DNA from: Halocaridina rubra
Lineage: Eukaryota; Arthropoda; Malacostraca; Decapoda; Atyidae
DNA length: 64,000 bases
Direction of reading: 5' to 3'
Assembly: GCA_037179515.1 (NCBI GenBank)
Contig: JAXCGZ010003811.1
Location: forward strand, 7,501-71,500
Every line of letters begins with the position of its first letter. The stretch's first letter is position 1. The translations under genes and the position numbers were made by a program. The notes beneath the pieces are model-generated. The model did no database searches. It saw nothing but the letters and a program-made list of their open reading frames with translations, and was not told where the DNA came from. Positions 58,201 to 64,000 of this stretch are shown in pieces.

Positions 58201-61200
58201 TATAAGGGGTACTATATTCTAACCAAATCCTTCATATCTGTTTATGAAAAAGGATGTTTTACAAAATCTGAATGAGGGTTTAATCCATTTTCATTCAATA
58301 CGAGTGATAAGAAATTATAAAATTGGGATTTGGAGCAATTTTGGTAGGGAAAGTTATTCAACCAGCAGCATACTTAATAAATATGTGACATTTAACAGGA
58401 AAAGTTTGAGTAAGAGGTAATAAAAATTCTGTGTACAATAGGATACAGTAAGATCTGCATTCAAATACTTTAGCAGATACACGCTAATCTTTACAGCGAA
58501 ATACGTTCCACATTCCAGCTAATCAGTGCTCAGCTGAACTGCTTTGAAGCAGAATTGTAATCCTAATCTTGAGCAGGTTTTACGTCACAGACTCCCTTTT
58601 ATATTAAGGGCTAGGATGATGCCCTCTTTCAAAGTACTCTGGTTTTGGCAAGTGCGACCATTACCATCAGTGAATGCCCTTTCTAAGCTCAGACCGTGGC
58701 GGGTCTCAAACTGATAATTGAAGATTCAAAAGTCGCTCACGCTACCAACCCGGCCACTACATACAACAAGACATAGCTTACTTTTATCTTCAAGTAACTG
58801 TACAATCACTTTCAAGTGGTCCTCAAGAGTCTGCTGAACTTGTTCCCTTACAGAAGGAAACTCCAGGTTGAACAAAGGATTTTCAAGACTATCACAGCTA
58901 AACATGGAAGAATTCATTTCTCCGTCTGAGGTCACATTGTTCTCCTTCTGCAGAGTAAAATTGCAATAAGGTCATGTACTACCATTTAATACTGTTATAC
59001 TGTATTTGGCAAACTTAATGAAAGATGAATATATAAGCAGTCAGATTAATGAAAATACAGATGACTGTCTTTTACAGGTTAAAATGACATATATTATATA
59101 TGGAATATTCAGTTTTCAATATGCTTTAAGGATATCTGTTCCCACAGTTTTATCAAAATAGGCTGATTACTAAGCTCTATTAAGTAAAGACAACTTTACC
59201 TAGCAAAAGCTTGACCCATTGCAAACTGTATATGAGCTGCAGTTGGTATTCCTTTGCCCTAGCAGGCATGGGTAGAAAAACTTCTCAGAAAAGTTCTCTG
59301 AATTTGGTGTAAAGAGCTTATATGGATGTAAAATTATATGACTGGAAAGATGTTCAAGAGCCAAAAGTTCATGATGAGCCTTAACAGTCAAACAGACCAG
59401 GTAAGGCAAAGGAAAACCACTCCAAATAACCCAGGGCTAGCAGTTTGGAAGCTCTAGGAACTGTTATTAACAGTTTCTCCATGAAATTAAAGGCACAAAC
59501 AGGAAAGGATGAATGATGTAGTAAGATAAAGGAAGAAGGACCCACTAGGTGCTTGAATGAAAATAAAAAGAATCACGTAATACTAAATGCAAACGAGGGA
59601 AAATCCAAGAAGGATAATGGAGGACCTCAATATGTTACCATCTGAGAGCCAGATTAGGCACTCAAATGACCAAATAAATTAATTAATATTTTGCAGAACT
59701 GGACACTAGTAAATACTGTTTTAATATCTTTTACTCAGCATTTTTTTCATCCTTTATTTATTGGTTATAGGGAGATTTGAGTCAAGTGTCCCCAATGTTG
59801 TGAAAGCCGACTAAATGGGATGGAGAGGGGGGGATGGAAAATGCTCTTGCATTTACCTCCAACATAAAATCTAGGAATGAGTATGTTCTGGTAGGAAAAT
59901 TGCATCCAGAACAGTAGTCACTGGGTTTCTAAAGATATGTGAGTGGAACCAGTGAAATTACAAGGAAGGAGATTAGTAATAAGCCAGTGAAAAAAATAGT
60001 GGTCTTTGGGTGAATTGGTGTGTTCAGTATTTAAGAAACTACTCTTACAAAGGAGATTGAGGACTATGAATACAGACAGAGAAAGTCACATTATATGATT
60101 CTCCTTTTTATTCAGCTTTTTTGCTATCACAACATGGGTGAAAAAGAATGAAAAAATATTAATGATACTTACATGAGCATACTTTGTAACAAGTTTGGAT
60201 ATTTGAGTAGTTATTGAGGCCAAATAACTTTTGAGCTGATCATTCTCGTCACTGAGCTGCCCGACCCAGGTTTCATACTGACTTATTACTTTTTGGTGTA
60301 AGTCTTCCTCGTGTCTGAAACAAAATAATGGTTTTCATACTGAAGAACTAGACTGTTAACAAATTTGACCTGAATGTCAGTCCTTTAGAAGCTCTAACTT
60401 ATGTAATTATTTCCAACATAATCCTGACTTTGTATACATTTTTCACGGATGATTAACTCTAACAGTTCTTACATTGTATACATTTTTTCACGGGCCTTTA
60501 CCATGAATAACATTAATTATACAAATTAAACAACTGATCAAAATGTCTATTAAACTTTTGAACTACTCTATTTACATTAACCTTATGGATAAACACAACT
60601 GAAAACAAGAGCAATTTCTGTGCCTTATGTAAAACAACAATAATCCCTCACATAAACAGTTAGAATAGAAAAAATTCTAACCTTATACCAGTTGCTTCTG
60701 TCTTCCATTTGGCCCTGGATCGATTGGATCTGGTTAATGTATTGGACAAGGAAATATTCACTGGACGTGCTTCACACTGTCTCTCGCCAGGAACGAGACG
60801 ACGAAGTCTTTCACGTAGGCGATTATTTTCAGTCTGAAACAGCGTGTATTCTTACATTTCATGTTATATTGGCAGTTTTATTTTTTCAAAATTAATAGGA
60901 ATTAATCGGCATTGGAATTCTTACTGACCATACAGCAACAAAAAATTCTCTTTTGGTAAAGGAGTACGAATGAATGCTTGGAGGATATAGCTGTATAGGC
61001 TCCAATCATTTTGGCGTCCTTTTCACTGGAATCAGCTGCTTGCTTTTTATAGTGCATCAGCAAGTACACAGTAAACAAACACACACACAGAGGTATCTTT
61101 GCTCTGCGGACCAGCAAAAGTTCATAAATAACAGTGCACAGATCCTCGACTATGAGGGATCGCTGAGACGTTGACACATGTTAGAAATATTGGAGTCATA

Positions 61201-64000
61201 ACATATGGAAGATACTTATTATGGATAGAAATATAAAGGATATTTGCCAGAAATTAATAAAAAAAAAAAAAAAAGCATCTTCTGAAGGCAAATACTTCAG
61301 GATATATCTGTCTCGGTAAAACATCAATAACTTCTCTAGTTCATTCCGTAATCAATGACATGTTAGACTTTACATTCACTTTAAACCATCATCTACCTGA
61401 ATTCTCTTGAGATGACAAAATTTAATGTGTTGTGTACAAAGGTTTGACAAGCCAGAAAGTTCAAAAGTGTAATTATAGATTTGGAAATGTGAGAAATGAC
61501 CCTTAACAGTATTGCAGACTTTAACTTTTAAACTTATCTTCAATATATCATTTTCGCCTTCTTCCTTGCATTCTTAATATCAATTAAGAAAAGAGGGTAA
61601 CCCGAGCCTGGATGGTGTTCTGTTGCTTAATGCATACAGAGAGGTATTGAAACAAATTATAACAATTCGTTCTTGGAAAAATATCAGTACCCCGTACTGT
61701 ACATATAAAAGAAGCTAGGACGTTGCCTTCTTGCAAAGAAATTTTGTTTTGGCAGGTGTGATCATTACCCTGAGTGAATGCCCTTTCTAACTGTAGTTCA
61801 TGGCGGGCTGCAAACCTGATGATTCAAAGTCACAATCATTACCACTTTGCCATGGTGACCACTAAAAGCTTAGGATTAGCCTACCTCTTTTTTGCGAAGT
61901 TCGTGTTCATGATGCGTTTCACGCTGTTGCAAAACACTGTTTAGTCTTCGAACCTGCAACATTGAAAGTCTCGTCCCAGGTATTCTCAAATTATAAGTGC
62001 CAGTGGTAGTGTCACTACTAATAATGTTAACATATATCCTTACCGGTGAGTGAGAAAATTTCAACCATTTAAGCACCGAGTGTTGTAGGGAAGAGATTTG
62101 ACTGTTAGTGAAGGAGAACAAAATTTCACTCCCTTCATGTTACAAGATTAAAACGGGATAATGGAATGGGGAAATAACAACTTATCCCTTTTCCTTTCTA
62201 ACCACAATAAAACTAATATGAGAGTGAAGGTGACCAGAGGCATGCTTTAACTTCACTGCGTTGGCTCAACTGATGTAGTTCTGGCCACCAAGCTTTTTCA
62301 GCAATGAAATAACATGCTTGAAGAAACAATATAAACTCTCTGTTTCATTTTTAATTTTTAAAGTTTTTTAACTGCTTATGTGACATAAAATGCAAAGATA
62401 TTATAGAGATGTTGGGCTATGCAACATTTTCAGTATAGTATTGCATAAGTAGTTGTTGTTGTTGACTTACAAAAATATCCCCATTTAATGATGCCTTCAT
62501 ATCTTTAATGACATTATATATAAGGATGCAGATGTCTTGCTACATTATGAATGTATGTACTGATAGTTTTATAGGTGCTTTAAAAAGGATAATTAAAACC
62601 TGAGAAAAACTAGAGAGAAGTTATGAAATAAACTGGATATGTAATATTTGTACACAATGACAGTATAATATGGTAAAAAGTATCAACAAACAATGACCTT
62701 CATAAGGCTCACTACTTCTCAAGGAGATAAATTGGAAACTTTTAACTTAGGCAATAGTGTACATTACTTATTATGAATCTAACTTTTAATAGGTAAATTC
62801 TAAAATTAGCTTTAAACACTGTAAGTAAATGGATATGTAGCCAAACACTGTATCTCAAAGAAAAGTAATTACACACTGTACCTCATCTTTTTCTGTTTTA
62901 AATTTGGCATTCAGATTTTTACTTATAGTAGCTGCCTGCCTCTCTCTCTCCTGAGCATCACAAACTAGCCGTTCCTTCTCCGCCACAGTCTCCCGCAAGT
63001 CTCGTAAGGTATTCTGTAAATAAAAAATTTAAAAAAAATTAAGAAGTAATTTTACTGCATATATCAACATAAAGCATCCTTGCGGCCCAGTAATATGAAT
63101 ATTTCCATCGCTTGTTCCTCCATACAAGTAGTGAAAAAAGCAAGACTTGCCCTGTTTGTTTACTATATTTATAGGTATTTAGCAGAAATGCATAAAAATA
63201 TACTATCCTAAGTACTGGTAATGTTAAAAAATACACAGAGCATGATGAATACCTCTAGGAAGAGAAAAATGCAGAAATAATTATTTTTTTAGTGCGATAT
63301 TGGGAAGGGCAAAGAAACTGCCCTCATCAGACCCGGGCATCAAGAAAACATACAAGAAACAGTAGCGGCTCTAAGACAAAGCAGAAATAGGAGAATGATA
63401 AACATTAAAAAAAAAAAAAGCCAATCACAAACATAAATGAGGCTGTATTGTTCTATGCATTCACTCGATGACAATACATAGCTGCATACATGGCCTCCCA
63501 ACATTCATCTTTCTTAGGCCATCTTTAACTGTATGATCAGAGTCCACCAAGCCAGGGTGAAGTGTGGACACCATCCAGCCCTTTTGGGCTATCAGAGGAC
63601 GATAGACGACTCTGTCAATGATTCCTATCCAGGATGATACAAAGACACATAATCTCATACAATCATACAAATTGTGGAAGACTCCCAACAACATAACCTA
63701 CACTCCCCTCTGAGCTCTGTGGGAAAGCCCAGAATTACCTGTGGCCTTCCTGAGGGACTTGGAGCAGTATGGAAAGGCAATTTAAGGAATGATAACAACT
63801 ACAACTACAAATTTATACCTATTAAATGTCACTAGAATAATATATACCTGAATATTTCTATAACTTCACCCAAAGGTACCTATGTTATCCATACCCACCT
63901 GACAATGGCTAAGATCTGATGCATATCTACTTCGTTGATCAATGAGGGAATTAGTATCTCGTACAGAAGTCTGGTAAAGGTGCATAACCTCCCAACAGGC
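51431..64000 (-). CDS. SSX2IP: Afadin- and alpha-actinin-binding protein (SSX2IP/ADIP/Msd1), 5' end off window
   Basis: In vertebrates this coiled-coil protein links afadin and alpha-actinin at adherens junctions, and as a centriolar-satellite protein it anchors microtubules and recruits gamma-tubulin ring complexes (Msd1 in yeast). Twelve exons in gene order: 63899-64000 (partial), 62882-63013, 61885-61953, 60682-60833, 60173-60314, 58782-58947, 57743-57865, 56390-56541, 55571-55669, 54089-54255, 52971-53006 (uncertain) and 51431-52214. Together they give 707 residues plus stop. Identification rests on the ordered match of several blocks: RRLNSVLQQRETHHEHELRK with NRLRERLRRLV, SRAKWKTEATG followed by SQYETWVGQLSDENDQL, PSVREQVQQTLEDHL, and LHEERENFTNAAVRLNKD with KAAFEAEKVEFLKRQFL. 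The C-terminal 300 residues are Ser-rich and not alignable from memory. Confidence 0.85.
52971..53006 (-). CDS. SSX2IP: SSX2IP candidate 36-nt microexon k
   Basis: Reads NSKTGKGSSRRL in frame between exons j and l. Acceptor TCGTAG is fair; donor GTAAAA is weak. Because it is 36 nt, skipping it also keeps the frame, so it may be a cassette or not an exon. Confidence 0.45.
54089..54255 (-). CDS. SSX2IP: SSX2IP exon j, low-complexity
   Basis: ESAGSLSSESLGEFFSISPL, then PTITPPRGN and STPIVLGPTGLHKQQR. Ser/Pro-rich. Acceptor TCATAG, donor GTATGT, ends in phase 2. Confidence 0.78.
54648..54990 (+). repeat. Interspersed repeat family D, longest copy
   Basis: GTGAAGGGGGTGGTTGAGTC, AAAGACCCACTCACC, GCTCTGTTCCATTTAGTAAA and GCAGAGGTGGTATTCTTGTC, joining the left and right blocks seen separately elsewhere. 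Confidence 0.55.
55571..55669 (-). CDS. SSX2IP: SSX2IP exon i
   Basis: 33 codons: KAAFEAEKVEFLKRQFLKEL then PPTLSSADVVSAN; human has RKAFEEERASWLKQQFL here. Acceptor TTACAG, donor GTAAGT. Confidence 0.88.
56131..56303 (+). mobile_element. SINE family A, near-complete forward copy
   Basis: GTGGCCAGGTTGGTAGAGTG head, CAGGTCAAGACCTGCCATAG, AAAGGGCATTCACTAGGGGT, TTGCCAAAACCAAGTCCTTC, and tail TAGAAAAGGGAGTAGATGAC. Good reference copy, about 173 bp. Confidence 0.8.
56390..56541 (-). CDS. SSX2IP: SSX2IP exon h, coiled coil
   Basis: NDVRFLENSYFVEELAVLEK then KSLHEERENFTNAAVRLNKD, matching ERRSFTEAAIRLGLERK. Acceptor TTTCAG, donor GTGAGC. Confidence 0.88.
57743..57865 (-). CDS. SSX2IP: SSX2IP exon g, coiled coil
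   Basis: RAIVEGKECVILKKEVEDLH then IQLAARTECL and TSTNTSKEKG. Acceptor ATGCAG, donor GTGAGC. Confidence 0.82.
58573..58760 (-). mobile_element. SINE family A, near-complete reverse copy
   Basis: The complement begins GTAGTGGCCGGGTTGGTAGC and ends CTGTGACGTAAAACC, with the same internal blocks as 56131-56303. It lies only 22 bp from SSX2IP exon f. Confidence 0.8.
58782..58947 (-). CDS. SSX2IP: SSX2IP exon f
   Basis: KENNVTSDGEMNSSMFSCDS, then LEFPSVREQVQQTLEDHLK and VIVQLLEDK, equivalent to the CETVREQL region of human. Acceptor CTGCAG, donor GTAAGC. A reverse SINE A sits directly downstream at 58573-58760. Confidence 0.85.
60173..60314 (-). CDS. SSX2IP: SSX2IP exon e, coiled coil
   Basis: HEEDLHQKVISQYETWVGQL then SDENDQLKSYLASITTQISK and LVTKYAH. 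Acceptor TTTCAG, donor GTAAGT. Confidence 0.87.
60682..60833 (-). CDS. SSX2IP: SSX2IP exon d
   Basis: TENNRLRERLRRLVPGE and SRAKWKTEATGI, the conserved KLKERL ... SSWRTGKTEA block. A nearer donor (GTATAAG, 7 bp upstream) breaks the frame, so GTTAGA is preferred: the next exon then reads RHEEDLHQKV. Confidence 0.82.
61711..61862 (-). mobile_element. SINE family A, reverse copy
   Basis: The complement starts GTGGTCACCATGGCAAAGTG and holds AGAAAGGGCATTCACTCAGG and CCTGCCAAAACAAAATTTC. It ends 23 bp before the donor of SSX2IP exon c. Confidence 0.75.
61885..61953 (-). CDS. SSX2IP: SSX2IP exon c, coiled coil
   Basis: 23 codons: VRRLNSVLQQRETHHEHELR plus KKE, matching the VKKLQNVIASRATQYNHDVK block of the human protein. 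Acceptor TTGCAG, donor GTAGGC. Confidence 0.87.
62882..63013 (-). CDS. SSX2IP: SSX2IP exon b, coiled coil
   Basis: 44 codons: NTLRDLRETVAEKERLVCD then QERERQAATISKNLNAKF and KTEKDE. Acceptor TTACAG, donor GTACAG. Confidence 0.85.
63290..63400 (-). repeat. Interspersed repeat family E, reverse fragment
   Basis: The complement reads GTTTTCTTGATGCCCGGGTC, TGATGAGGGCAGTTTCTTTG and CCCTTCCCAATATCGCAC, matching the conserved end of the family E copies. Confidence 0.55.
63899..64000 (-). CDS. SSX2IP: SSX2IP exon a (continues off right edge)
   Basis: 34 codons in window, with WEVMHLYQTSVRDTNSLIDQ and RYASDLSHCQ, comparable to the YDLLYLHQRTSE region of human SSX2IP. Donor GTGGGT. Confidence 0.75.

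Noticed and set aside
60682..60694. GTATAAG as the donor of SSX2IP exon d
   Set aside because: It leaves the exon in phase 1 and breaks the next exon's frame; the donor 7 bp downstream (GTTAGA) restores the conserved coiled-coil frame.

Overview
The window is eukaryotic genomic DNA: long AT-rich introns with GT...AG boundaries, short exons, long dinucleotide tracts and many degenerate interspersed repeats. The proteins look arthropod-like. The very long (AT)n tracts together with several tRNA-derived SINE families suggest a crustacean, most likely a decapod. That assignment is an inference from genome style and no species is claimed.

Three protein-coding genes were assembled exon by exon, and the reading phase agrees across every junction used. 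(1) Minus strand, 315-7561: importin alpha-3 (KPNA4/KPNA3 type), nine exons and 462 codons, with the C-terminal end beyond the left edge. (2) Plus strand, 9562-42701: a complete attractin orthologue (ATRN; Drosophila distracted), 22 coding exons adding to 4275 nt (1424 residues plus stop). Domains in order are signal peptide, EGF, CUB, EGFs, Kelch propeller, PSI repeats, two laminin-type EGFs, one transmembrane segment and a cytoplasmic tail. (3) Minus strand, 51431 to beyond the right edge: a coiled-coil protein matching SSX2IP/ADIP (Msd1), eleven well-supported exons plus one 36-nt microexon of uncertain use, with the N-terminus outside the window.

Layout: importin alpha-3 and attractin are head to head, with start codons 2.0 kb apart, and each has a perfect TGACGTCA octamer just upstream of its ATG. 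Attractin and SSX2IP are tail to tail across 8.7 kb of 3' UTR, intergenic DNA and repeats. The three proteins act in different places (nuclear import, cell surface, centrosome and junctions), and nothing here suggests a shared pathway.

The most unusual points are these. The attractin lacks the C-type lectin domain present in mammalian attractin, with a short linker in its place inside one uninterrupted exon. It carries a roughly 60-residue arginine-rich then acidic insert inside the Kelch propeller, with furin-like motifs. Intron 9 holds a Tigger/pogo-like transposon inserted in a MITE, and an uninterrupted copy of the same MITE lies just downstream. A near-perfect 84-bp inverted repeat lies between two (AT)n tracts. 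Three intronic minisatellites lie directly against splice sites. At least three tRNA-derived SINE families are recognisable. I found no CRISPR array, rRNA gene, functional tRNA gene or prokaryotic-type operon.
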